In this document: in pieces, positions 1-9,525 of the stretch
How the letters are laid out: each line of letters opens with the position of its first letter
How positions within the stretch are numbered: position 1 is the first letter of the stretch
Source of the DNA: an uncultured Bartonella sp.
GTDB lineage: Bacteria; Pseudomonadota; Alphaproteobacteria; Rhizobiales; Rhizobiaceae
Direction of reading: 5' to 3'
DNA: 64,000 nucleotides
NCBI RefSeq assembly: GCF_946479275.1
Contig: NZ_CAMLFE010000003.1
Coordinates: 1-64,000 of the forward strand
Position numbers and translations under genes: made by a program
The notes under the pieces: model-generated
What the model saw: only the letters and a program-made list of their open reading frames with translations
Database searches by the model: none
Told to the model about the DNA's origin: nothing

Positions 1-581
1 GAAACGATGGCATATCCAGCCTTTCAACACTGTGATTGATTAATGGCGAGATTACACCGCGATGCTTACGCCAAGCTTGAGAAGCTTTAATTCTATTAAA
101 AAGATATTTGCCACACCTCAAGATAAGCCATACATCCGCTTAAAAACACGAGGAATGAGAGGAGAAATATAGCCCTGCATACGTGTGGTCGCATAACTTT
201 CAGAACTGTCATGACATCGTCCTGCCCTGATTAATGTTATCTTTGCGCGTTTTCGGCTCATTACATCGGATTTTTAACAATCAAACCGACCCTTAATTTT
301 TTTCGGTCAGATATCGGTAGCGAGCTCCAGACGGCTTGACGTTAAGCGGCAGTCAAAAATTATACGATCTTTTTAATCCTTTATCGTTAGATTGAACGCT
401 ATTATTATCGGACGAGTATTTTCAATAGCGGAAAGTCCTGAACAAGAACCAACCAGCAAACGTCCTACTCAAGATTGTCGAGATGAATCTTTCCCGGAAT
501 TCAACGAAGCCCCCCCACTGTGGAATTGTCTCACAATGCCGCATCAAAATTCGAAGATATATCTCTATTTTTTTGAAATGA

Positions 582-1010
582 TTATTGCGGAGCCGGAACT
601 TTTGATTTCTGCTTGCAATCTTTCAACCAGACATCATAAATCGGATGTTCAACCGCATTAAGACCGGGGCTATCGGCAAACATCCAGCCGGTAAAAATAC
701 GTTTAATTTTTTTATCTAACGTAATTTCGTTGACTTCGACGAATCCGTCAGTGCGCGTTGCCTCGTCTGCCGAGTTCGAATAACAGACACGTGGCGTTAC
801 CTGTAAAGCACCGAATTGATATGTTTCTCCGATATAGACATCGAAAGTTGTGATCCGACCAGTAATTTTATCGAGGCCTGAAAAGACTGCAACAGGATTG
901 CTTAAACGCGTTGTTTCCTGTGCAAAAGATTCGGTTACAGCGGAAAAGTAGCCAGTCAAGCAGGCCACGGCAAACAAGCAATGTGTAGGTAACGGTTTAA
1001 AAAATTTCAT
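582..1010 (-). CDS. DUF2155 domain-containing exported protein
   Basis: 142 aa ORF with signal-peptide-like N-terminus; GLDKITGRITTFDVYIGETYQFGALQVTPRVCY...GWMFADSPGLNAVEHPIYDVWLKDC matches the DUF2155 pattern. Confidence 0.9.
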   Translation of the reverse strand: MKFFKPLPTHCLFAVACLTGYFSAVTESFAQETTRLSNPVAVFSGLDKITGRITTFDVYIGETYQFGALQVTPRVCYSNSADEATRTDGFVEVNEITLDKKIKRIFTGWMFADSPGLNAVEHPIYDVWLKDCKQKSKVPAPQ

Positions 1011-1102
1011 AGCACCGCAACAATGACTTTAAAGTGGTTGCACGCTTAACTAACAATTATGGCAATACGGCGGAAAGCCAAACGCTTTCCCGTTAAAATC
1101 CG

Positions 1103-1501
1103 TTATTTGCCCGGTCTCCAGGCGTCATAATCGCCAGTAACATGCGGGCGCTGCCCATGGTGAGCAATCGACCCCTTCGGGGAATAGGCCTTGCTTGTTC
1201 CAGTCATATTCGGAATATGCGGTTTTTCCCATTCACGAGCATGATAATCTTCTGCACTCGGTGGCGTATCGGTGCGATGGTGCATCCAGCCATGCCAACC
1301 GGCAGGAATTGTTGAAGCTTCCGAGTAATTTTTATAGATAACCCAACGACGCGTATAACCATCTTTATGATGGCTACCCTCGTAATAGATATTACCGAAC
1401 TCGTCTTCGCCGACGCGCTTGCCATTGAGCCACGTAAAAAACCGCGTATTAATGGTGTTTCCGTTCCACCATGTAAAAATCTGTTTCCAGATACCAGCCA
1501 T
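1103..1501 (-). CDS. NADH:ubiquinone oxidoreductase subunit NDUFA12 family protein
   Basis: 132 aa; VGEDEFGNIYYEG...RRWVIYKNYSEASTIPAGWHGWMHHRTDTPPSAEDY typical of the NDUFA12/B17.2 family. Confidence 0.93.
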   Translation of the reverse strand: MAGIWKQIFTWWNGNTINTRFFTWLNGKRVGEDEFGNIYYEGSHHKDGYTRRWVIYKNYSEASTIPAGWHGWMHHRTDTPPSAEDYHAREWEKPHIPNMTGTSKAYSPKGSIAHHGQRPHVTGDYDAWRPGK

Positions 1502-1606
1502 TTCAGTACGAGCTCCTTCAATTCAGCCCATAAGCTTTAAACGAAAAAATAAACTTTCTCTGTTATGCCGCCCAACCGCACTAAAAGCAAGTCATTATTC
1601 GTGTGA

Positions 1607-2095
1607 TCAGAACAGCGTCTTTTCAAGAACAACATCATCATTCGACTTGCTGTCCCCGCTTTTTCCGAGGTGCTTATATCCCTGTTCTTCAAAGAACTTT
1701 TGTGTCCGCACGTCTTTCTTATTGAGTGCCACACGAATTTTTCGCGCCGACGGAAAGGCTTCTTCAAGTTCGATCAACAAACGTTGACCAATCCCCTGCC
1801 CCCAACTTTCCGGCTTCACACATAAATGCAAAACAAGCGCTATTTCAGAATCGCCTTTTACCGCTCCTTGTGCAGCATAAGCCACGCCGTGAAGCATATC
1901 GCCGTCATCCGCCACAACATATTCGGATGCCGGACGGCTCAGCATTTTCTTCAACATGTCGGTGGTGTAATCATGGGCGATTTTACGATCTACTTCCTCA
2001 CGCCCGACAAGATCATCTAATGTAGCATGCCATGTCTCAACCAAAAGATCATGAATGGCATTGATATCATTCCTGGATGCAGTGCGAATCCACAT
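1607..2095 (-). CDS. GNAT family N-acetyltransferase
   Basis: 162 aa; LHLCVKPESWGQGIGQRLLIELEEAFPSARKIRVALNKKDVRTQKFFEEQGYKHLG acetyl-CoA binding motif. Confidence 0.9.
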   Translation of the reverse strand: MWIRTASRNDINAIHDLLVETWHATLDDLVGREEVDRKIAHDYTTDMLKKMLSRPASEYVVADDGDMLHGVAYAAQGAVKGDSEIALVLHLCVKPESWGQGIGQRLLIELEEAFPSARKIRVALNKKDVRTQKFFEEQGYKHLGKSGDSKSNDDVVLEKTLF

Positions 2096-2100
2096 GATCG

Positions 2101-3600
2101 TTATTCAATCCCGAGTTTTGCCTTTATCAACTTGTTCACGACTTGTGGGTTTGCCTTGCCACCGGTTTTTTTCATAACCTGTCCGACAAACCAACCTGCC
2201 AATGTCGGTTTTTCTTTGGCCTGAGCCACCTTATCCGGATTAGCAGAAATAATCTCGTCCACGGTTTTTTCAATAGCTCCGGTGTCAGTAACCTGCTTCA
2301 TGCCGCGCGCTTCAACAATTTTTGCAGGATCCCCACCTTCATTCCAGACGATTTCGAACAAATCTTTTGCGATTTTACCTGAAATTGTGCCTTCTTTGAT
2401 GAGGTCAATAATTCCGCCAAGCTGATCTGCACTCATCGGAGATTGTGAAATATCAAGACTTGCTTTGTTGAGTGCGCCCAAAAGATCGTTAATAACCCAA
2501 TTGGCTGCCAATTTTCCATCACGACCATTGGCCACTTCCTTAAAAAAGTCGGCAATTGCTTTTTCACTAACCAAAATGGAAGCATCATAAGCGCTCAAGC
2601 CCATTTCATTGATGAAACCTGATTTGATTTCGTCCGGTAATGCGGGCAACCCTGCCTTGAGCTCGTCGACAAAAGCCTGATCAAAAACCAATGGCAACAA
2701 ATCCGGATCAGGAAAATAGCGATAGTCATGTGCTTCTTCTTTGGAGCGCATTGTCCGCGTCTCGCCTTTGGCCGAATCAAACAGTCTGGTTTCCTGATCA
2801 ATTGTGCCACCATCTTCCAGAACTGCAATTTGGCGACGGGCTTCATAATCAATCGCCTGACCGATGAAACGGATAGAATTGACGTTTTTGATTTCACAAC
2901 GGGTGCCAAATTCTTCCCCGGGACGTCGTACAGAGACGTTCACGTCGGCACGCATGGCACCTTCATCCATATTACCGTCGCAGGTTCCTAGATAGCGGAC
3001 AATCGTACGCAATTTGGTCACATAGGCTTTTGCTTCATCAGACGAACGTAAATCCGGCTTCGAAACAATTTCCATGAGAGCGACGCCCGACCGGTTGAGG
3101 TCGACAAATGACATGGTCGGATGTTGGTCGTGAATAGATTTTCCTGCGTCCTGCTCAAGATGAAGCCGTTCAATGCCGATTTCCACGTCTTCGAATTCGC
3201 CTTTTTTATCGGGCCCGACAGAAATCGTAATTTTGCCTTCACCCACAATTGGCTGTTCAAACTGGGAAATCTGATAGCCTTGCGGCAAATCCGGATAGAA
3301 ATAATTTTTGCGATCGAATACGGATTTCAGGTTAATTTTAGCGTTCAATCCCAATCCGGTTCTGACTGCCTGTTTCACACATTCAATGTTGATAACGGGC
3401 AACATTCCCGGCATAGCCGCATCAACAAGGGAAACATGGGCATTGGGTTCAGCCCCGAATTTTGTGGAAGAGCCGGAAAAAAGTTTCGAATTGGACGTTA
3501 CCTGAGCATGCACTTCCAATCCTATAATGACTTCCCAGTCACCGGTAGCTCCGGAGATGAAACGTTTCGGGTCAGCTGTACGGGCATCAACGAGTGTCAT
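2101..3600 (-). CDS. gatB: aspartyl/glutamyl-tRNA amidotransferase subunit B
   Basis: [13 protein letters not shown]...[16 protein letters not shown]...[15 protein letters not shown]; listed ORF extends to 3630, start more likely at [10 protein letters not shown] (3600). Confidence 0.97.
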   Translation of the reverse strand: MTLVDARTADPKRFISGATGDWEVIIGLEVHAQVTSNSKLFSGSSTKFGAEPNAHVSLVDAAMPGMLPVINIECVKQAVRTGLGLNAKINLKSVFDRKNYFYPDLPQGYQISQFEQPIVGEGKITISVGPDKKGEFEDVEIGIERLHLEQDAGKSIHDQHPTMSFVDLNRSGVALMEIVSKPDLRSSDEAKAYVTKLRTIVRYLGTCDGNMDEGAMRADVNVSVRRPGEEFGTRCEIKNVNSIRFIGQAIDYEARRQIAVLEDGGTIDQETRLFDSAKGETRTMRSKEEAHDYRYFPDPDLLPLVFDQAFVDELKAGLPALPDEIKSGFINEMGLSAYDASILVSEKAIADFFKEVANGRDGKLAANWVINDLLGALNKASLDISQSPMSADQLGGIIDLIKEGTISGKIAKDLFEIVWNEGGDPAKIVEARGMKQVTDTGAIEKTVDEIISANPDKVAQAKEKPTLAGWFVGQVMKKTGGKANPQVVNKLIKAKLGIE

Positions 3601-3691
3601 TAGAAATCCATCATTCTCTTTAAAAAACAAAATTATTTCTATTGGCTAGTCCAAACAAGCTTCAAGTGCAAGCAAAGAGTGCGATACATAC

Positions 3692-3716
3692 AAAAAAGGC
3701 CCGGTAAAACCGAGCC
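3692..3716 (-). terminator. Rho-independent terminator downstream of tig
   Basis: minus strand GGCTCGG-TTTTA-CCGGGCC followed by TTTTTTG. Confidence 0.7.
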
Positions 3717-3740
3717 TCATTTATTTTTTCAAAAAGACGA

Positions 3741-5237
3741 TCAATCTTTTTTCGTTGTCTTTTTGGCCGGAGTCTTTTTAGCTGAGGCTTTTTCTTCACT
3801 ATGAGCCTTGGCCAATGCTTTTTTGTCGTCAGACTTTTTGCTTTCCGATTTCTTGCTCTCGGCCTTTTTCTTCGTGACCGACTTTTTCGGAGAAGTTTCC
3901 TCTTCTTCCTCTTTTACCAATTCTTCCGCAGTTACCTTTTTATCTGTAACCTTTACCTTGCCCAGCAAGTGATCAACGACCTTTTCTTCAAAGATTGGAG
4001 CGCGCAAATTGGCAACAGCATCCGGTGTGCGGCGGAAAAATTCGATAATCTGTTTTTCCTGCCCCGGATATTGGCGAACCTGATCATAAACAGCCCGCTG
4101 CAATTCATCTTCGGAAACCGTTATACCGGCTTTTTCACCGATCTCTGACAGAACAAGACCAAGACGAACACGGCGTTCGGCAAGCTTGCGATATTCGTCG
4201 CGCGCTGCTTCTTCGGTTGTCTCTTCATCTTCAAAGGTGCGACCGGCCTGTTTCAATTCGTTGGTAATTTGTGCCCAAATATTATTGAACTCGACGTTGA
4301 CAAGGCGTTCCGGCGTTTCGAAATCATAATCATTGTCGAGTGCGTCAAGAATTTGACGTTTTACTTTTTGACGTGTGATCGTGCCATACTGGTTCTCGAT
4401 CTGCTCTCGAATGACATCACGTAGTTTCTGCAGTGATTCGAGTCCGAGCTTCTTTGCGGCTTCGTCGTCGATTTTAAGCTCGTCAGGCTTTGAAACTTCC
4501 TTCACCGTAATGTCGAAAGTTGCTTCCTTGCCTGCAAGATGCTTGGCATTATAGTCATCAGGGAATTTTACAGTGATGACCTTTTTGTCTCCGGCTTTTA
4601 CGCCAACAAGTTGCTCTTCAAATCCCGGAATAAATTGTTTGGAACCAAGAACAAGTTGTGCATCGTTATCAGCACCACCTTCGAAAGGTGTACCATCAAG
4701 CTTTCCTAGATAGTCAATCGTTACCCGATCACCATCTTCGGCCTTGCCTTTCTTTTCGGTGTAAGTGCGTGTTGACGAAAGGACCCTCTCGACCTGTTTG
4801 TCGACATCGGCCTCCGGTACTTCCACAACTTCGCGTGTAACAGCAATACCGGATACGTCCTTAAGGTCGAATTTCGGCAAAACTTCGTATTTGAGAGTAA
4901 AGACAAAATCGGCATCGCCGTTCAGGACCTTTTCCGCTTCTTTTTCGTCTTCGCTCATATCGATTTCGGGCTGTGTAGCCGAACGTTCGTTGCGATCGGA
5001 AAGGATCGAACGCGGTGTATCCTTCAAAATCCCGTTGATGACATCAGCCATGAAGGACTTGCCATACATTTTTTTCAAATGGCTGACAGGCACTTTACCA
5101 GGGCGGAAGCCGTTCAGCTTGACCTTGTCTTTAGCGTCGTCAAGACGTTCATTCAACTTTGCTTCCAGATCTTTAGCGGGGACCACTACTTTGATCTCGC
5201 GCTTCAATCCCTTATTAAGCGTCTCGGTAACTTGCAT
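3741..5237 (-). CDS. tig: trigger factor with Lys/Ala/Ser-rich C-terminal tail
   Basis: 498 aa; [32 protein letters not shown]..., FKBP-like domain [41 protein letters not shown]. Confidence 0.97.
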   Translation of the reverse strand: MQVTETLNKGLKREIKVVVPAKDLEAKLNERLDDAKDKVKLNGFRPGKVPVSHLKKMYGKSFMADVINGILKDTPRSILSDRNERSATQPEIDMSEDEKEAEKVLNGDADFVFTLKYEVLPKFDLKDVSGIAVTREVVEVPEADVDKQVERVLSSTRTYTEKKGKAEDGDRVTIDYLGKLDGTPFEGGADNDAQLVLGSKQFIPGFEEQLVGVKAGDKKVITVKFPDDYNAKHLAGKEATFDITVKEVSKPDELKIDDEAAKKLGLESLQKLRDVIREQIENQYGTITRQKVKRQILDALDNDYDFETPERLVNVEFNNIWAQITNELKQAGRTFEDEETTEEAARDEYRKLAERRVRLGLVLSEIGEKAGITVSEDELQRAVYDQVRQYPGQEKQIIEFFRRTPDAVANLRAPIFEEKVVDHLLGKVKVTDKKVTAEELVKEEEEETSPKKSVTKKKAESKKSESKKSDDKKALAKAHSEEKASAKKTPAKKTTKKD

Positions 5238-5388
5238 CGAACAACCTTCATTTTTTCTGAGGACAAGTGCTTAAGCCCTGTCCGATACCAATTCTGCTCT
5301 AACACTAAAGCGTCAGAATACCATGAAGCGGACTTCCGCCTCAAGCGGAACCCCGCAAAAATTCTCTTTGCATTCAAGGCCGTTGCTG

Positions 5389-5471
5389 TGGTGCGGATGA
5401 AGGGACTCGAACCCCCACGGTTACCCGCCAGAACCTAAATCTGGTGCGTCTACCAATTTCGCCACATCCGC
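5389..5471 (-). tRNA. tRNA-Leu(UAG), CCA encoded
   Basis: minus strand GCGGATGTGGCGAAATTGGTAGACGC...CCAGA TTTAGGT TCTGG...GGGGGTTCGAGTCCCTTCATCCGCACCA; anticodon TAG. Confidence 0.93.
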
Positions 5472-6188
5472 AAATCCTGATAATCAGTTTTGCAACAAAC
5501 CATAGGCAAGCGGCGTCTCTATATCATTCAATTTCTATCAATCAAAGGAAAAAAGCCGACTCTTGCGTTTTTTAACCCATATTCGCAAAAAGAAACAGAA
5601 CAAAAACGTGATACATAAAATTATAAAGGAAGATACTGGGACGGAAACCTTGATTAAGAACAATCCCGTCAATTAGAAAATGGATGTACAGTTTTAAACG
5701 TTCTTACCTCGTCCGGTGAGCGGCTTTTTTCTTTAAAATACAACGCTAAGAAACCATTCAGTATATAAAAAACAGGATAACAGTATATAATAGGATAAGG
5801 CATTCATTGGTGTTATCGCCGGTTCAAAAGTTCATTCGTTACACCTGGGTTACTGGTTCAAGCAAAATAAATTTTATAACCTGTCTTGCCTCTTTCATGA
5901 CTGCCATAATCGCATTTATCCATTACGACAAAAAATCTCAATTCGTCTTGTACTCGTTTCCCGATAGTTGATCTCAGGAAACATCTGGCTTTCACAAAAT
6001 AATTGGTTGAGGCCATATATTAAAAAATCAACACTAGCGAAGCACCTGATTTATCGTATGGAAGACCAGCATAAATAGTTTAAGAACCGGTCATTGCCTG
6101 CGTGCTTTTTGTACCGTAAGGTGGTATTGACCGGCTCACCTTTGATTTTTACGGTTTGATGCAAACAATGAAAATGTCGAATTTTTCC

Positions 6189-7577
6189 ATGAAGCCGCTT
6201 CACGTTATTGGCGGTGGTCTGTCGGGTAGTGAAGCTGCATGGCAGATTGCCGAAGCTGGTATTCCTGTCATTTTGCACGAAATGCGACCGGTTGAACAAA
6301 CGCCGGCGCATAAAACTTCTGGACTTGCCGAACTCGTCTGCTCCAACTCGCTTCGTTCGGACGATGCTTCCACCAATGCCGTCGGTCTTTTGCATGCTGA
6401 AATGCGCCTTGCCCGCTCGCTCATTATGAAGGTGGCTGATGATCATCAGGTACCGGCCGGAAGTGCCCTCGCCGTTGACCGTGAAGCTTTTTCCAAAACA
6501 ATTACAAACCTGATAGAAAACCACCCGCTAATTACCGTCGACCGAGGAGAAATTACGACTTTACCACCGGAAGAATGGGGAAACGTGATCATTGCAACAG
6601 GCCCTCTTACATCTCCCCGTCTTGCTGAAGCGATAGCAAACATTACTGGCGCTCACTCGCTATCGTTTTATGACGCTATTGCGCCGATCGTCTATAAAGA
6701 CAGTATTGATATGGATATTTGTTGGTACCAGTCCCGTTATGACAAAGTGGGCCCGGGAGGTACCGGCAAAGATTACATCAACTGCCCGCTTGACAAAGAA
6801 CACTATGAAAGCTTTGTACAAGCTTTGATAGATGGTGAAAAAGCCGAATTTCACGAGTTTGAAAAAGTACCCTATTTCGACGGCTGTTTGCCAATTGAAG
6901 TCATGGCTGAACGCGGTAGCGAGACGCTGCGTCATGGCCCCATGAAACCAATGGGACTTACAAATGCCCATAATCCGACTGTAAAGGCTTATGCCATTGT
7001 ACAGTTAAGGCAAGACAATGCGTTAGGTACTCTTTATAATATGGTCGGCTTTCAAACCAAACTCAAATATGGCGAACAAACGCGTATCTTCCGTTCAATT
7101 CCAGGGCTTGAAAATGCTGAATTTGCAAGACTGGGCGGTATCCATCGCAATACTTACCTCAACTCGCCCCTTCTCCTCGACGACACGCTAAGACTGAAAA
7201 AACTTAAGCGTTTGCGTTTCGCAGGACAAATGACAGGATGCGAAGGCTATGTCGAATCAGCAGCAATGGGGCTCGTGGCCGGTCGCTTTGCGATTGCCGA
7301 TTATAAAGGCTTGGAACAAAAACTCCCTCCCGTTACAACAGCCTTCGGGGCGCTTCTTAACCACATAACGCGCGGTCATATTGCAATTGAAGATGGAGCC
7401 AAACAATCCTTCCAGCCGATGAACATCAATTTTGGTCTTTTCCCGCCTATTGAAGTCGAGAGAAAAGAAGGTAAACGTCTACGTGGAAAAGAAAAAATTC
7501 TGGCTAAGAAGCACGCTCTGACGGCGCGCGCACTGGCCGATTGCAAAACATGGCTGAACGAGGAGAAAATCCAATGA
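6189..7577 (+). CDS. trmFO: methylenetetrahydrofolate-tRNA-(uracil-5-)-methyltransferase
   Basis: [34 protein letters not shown]...[11 protein letters not shown], TrmFO/Gid signature; listed ORF starts at 6156. Confidence 0.95.
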   Translation: MKPLHVIGGGLSGSEAAWQIAEAGIPVILHEMRPVEQTPAHKTSGLAELVCSNSLRSDDASTNAVGLLHAEMRLARSLIMKVADDHQVPAGSALAVDREAFSKTITNLIENHPLITVDRGEITTLPPEEWGNVIIATGPLTSPRLAEAIANITGAHSLSFYDAIAPIVYKDSIDMDICWYQSRYDKVGPGGTGKDYINCPLDKEHYESFVQALIDGEKAEFHEFEKVPYFDGCLPIEVMAERGSETLRHGPMKPMGLTNAHNPTVKAYAIVQLRQDNALGTLYNMVGFQTKLKYGEQTRIFRSIPGLENAEFARLGGIHRNTYLNSPLLLDDTLRLKKLKRLRFAGQMTGCEGYVESAAMGLVAGRFAIADYKGLEQKLPPVTTAFGALLNHITRGHIAIEDGAKQSFQPMNINFGLFPPIEVERKEGKRLRGKEKILAKKHALTARALADCKTWLNEEKIQ

Positions 7578-8248
7578 GTATCTCACCCATAATTATCTTC
7601 GATCTTGATGGGACACTCGTCGATTCAGCACCTGATTTACTCGATAGTCTCAATTTCTCTCTTAAAGAAGACGGATTAAAAACTTTTACTCCTGACGACA
7701 TCCGCCGCCTCGTCGGTATGGGGGGGCGCATCATGATAGAACGTGCACTGACTTTCCAGAAAATCAAACCGGACAACGCGCATGTCGAAAAGTTGTTGGT
7801 AACGTTCTTACGTCATTATGAAGAAAATATGCCAGGCAAAACGCAATTTTTCGATGGCGTCGATACGGCACTCGATAAACTTTCGGAAGCCGGTTACAAG
7901 CTTGCCGTTTGTACCAATAAACATGAAAAACTGGCTCGCCACCTGTTGGAGGGAATGGGTGAAGCAAGTCGCTTTATAACGATTGTCGGCGGCGATACAT
8001 TTGCTTATCACAAACCAAATGCACGCCACATCCTTTCAACAATTGAACGCGCCGGTTGCAGCCCCGATAAAGCACTGATGGTTGGTGATAGCCAAGCCGA
8101 TATTCTTGCTGCACAAAGCGCCGATATTCCGGTTATAGCAGTCGATTTCGGATATACAGATAAACCTGTCAGCGCTTTCAACCCGACAAAAATCATCAGT
8201 CATTTCAAAGAACTCACTCCCGGTCTTGTGGCAAAATATATCAATTGA
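7574..8248 (+). CDS. gph: HAD-family phosphoglycolate phosphatase
   Basis: [65 protein letters not shown] overlap with trmFO stop. Confidence 0.9.
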   Translation: MSISPIIIFDLDGTLVDSAPDLLDSLNFSLKEDGLKTFTPDDIRRLVGMGGRIMIERALTFQKIKPDNAHVEKLLVTFLRHYEENMPGKTQFFDGVDTALDKLSEAGYKLAVCTNKHEKLARHLLEGMGEASRFITIVGGDTFAYHKPNARHILSTIERAGCSPDKALMVGDSQADILAAQSADIPVIAVDFGYTDKPVSAFNPTKIISHFKELTPGLVAKYIN

Positions 8249-8306
8249 AAACACGAGGATAAAAAGTTGCGTCTAACCGGAGAAACGGAAGCGGGATAAA
8301 GTAAAA

Positions 8307-8936
8307 ATGGATAATCTTCTTATCTTATCGGATAAAGAGCCTTTATTTGAAGGGTTAACCCGCTCGGTTTATATTAACGAGCAAAATCCGGATTATCTTG
8401 TCAAAGTCCCCTCATCGGCCTGGCGTAATAAAATTGCCGGATTTTCACGCCTAAGACAATTCAGGAAAGCAATTGATATCAACTCGCCCAACACCCGCGA
8501 AATTCGGGAATATATGCGGCACTTTGCCGACCCAGACATGGCTCGGGATGAAAAACATCTGATGCTAATTGCCGGAATCGTTTCGACAGATATCGGTTGG
8601 GGATTACTCGTCAAAGCCGAAAGGGATGCGTCGGGAAACTATGCAAAACCTTTTGATTTTTACCAAAACGAAATTCCGCACTACCGCAAGGAAATTGAAG
8701 ATTTTATTCTCTGGGTCAAGACAACAAACGTCATTTGCTATGACCTTAAATTCGACAATATTCTTTTAAGTTCGAGGGATGGTCAGACAACCCTCGTATT
8801 GATTGACGGAATTGGCGAGACAGGACTTTTTCCGTTGCGCAGATGCTGTCAAAAATATAATCACGCGAAAAATGTTCACGAACTTCAGGAATTCATTGAC
8901 GCATTGAAGCCGTTTATCGATTTAAAACCCCGATAA
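8307..8936 (+). CDS. YrbL family (PhoP regulatory network) kinase-like protein
   Basis: 209 aa; CYDLKFDNILL (catalytic-loop-like DxKxxN) and LIDGIGETGLFPLRRCCQKYNHAKN (DGIG block) typical of the YrbL family. Confidence 0.8.
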   Translation: MDNLLILSDKEPLFEGLTRSVYINEQNPDYLVKVPSSAWRNKIAGFSRLRQFRKAIDINSPNTREIREYMRHFADPDMARDEKHLMLIAGIVSTDIGWGLLVKAERDASGNYAKPFDFYQNEIPHYRKEIEDFILWVKTTNVICYDLKFDNILLSSRDGQTTLVLIDGIGETGLFPLRRCCQKYNHAKNVHELQEFIDALKPFIDLKPR

Positions 8937-8956
8937 TAACTTTAAAAATAAGACAA

Positions 8957-8995
8957 TAAAAAGCCCGACATTCAAGATAAACGTCGGGCTTTTTA
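8957..8995. terminator. bidirectional Rho-independent terminator between yrbL-like gene and hup
   Basis: AAAAAGCCCGAC...GTCGGGCTTTTT between convergent genes. Confidence 0.85.
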
Positions 8996-9007
8996 AATAG
9001 CTAATTG

Positions 9008-9286
9008 TTATTTGTTGTTGACGGCGTCCTTCAAGCCTTTACCAGCCGAGAACTTCGGAACGTTACGAGCCGGAATGTTGATTTCTGCGCCTGTTGAAGG
9101 ATTGCGTCCCTTTGTAGCTGCACGGTGGGAAACTTCAAATGAACCGAAACCGGGAAGACGAACGTCGCCGCCTTTTTTCAAAGCATCGGTAACGGAAGCA
9201 ATGAATGCGTCCACGGCTGAAGCAGCCTGAGTTTTTGTGATGCCGGCTTTTTCAGCTACAGAGCTGACCAATTCATTCTTATTCAT
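9008..9286 (-). CDS. hup: HU family DNA-binding protein
   Basis: MNKNELVSSVAEKAGITKTQAASAVDAF...GFGSFEVSHRAATKGRNPSTGAEINIPARNVPKFSAGKGLKDAV. Confidence 0.97.
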   Translation of the reverse strand: MNKNELVSSVAEKAGITKTQAASAVDAFIASVTDALKKGGDVRLPGFGSFEVSHRAATKGRNPSTGAEINIPARNVPKFSAGKGLKDAVNNK

Positions 9287-9466
9287 TGGATAATTCCTTT
9301 CTTTCTATCACCGGACAATATTGATTCAACCGGTTGGATGAGAGTTTATTGAAAACTATGGCAAACAGAAGCCAATTTTACTAAAAAAAGCCCGTTTTCA
9401 GGGGAAAATCACAGTTATTCACGGAAAAAAGGCTACATTCCCCGATAGCGAAACAAAAAGAAAAAG

Positions 9467-9491
9467 AAAAGGCGGCTTAAAACCGCCTTTT
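9467..9491 (-). terminator. Rho-independent terminator downstream of lon
   Basis: AAAAGGCGG-CTTAAAA-CCGCCTTTT. Confidence 0.75.
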
Positions 9492-9525
9492 CTCGAACTT
9501 TTTTAAGCATTTCCTATTGCGTGAT

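Noticed and set aside
392-661. 89 aa plus-strand ORF at the left edge
   Set aside because: Overlaps the DUF2155 gene antisense; no recognisable motif
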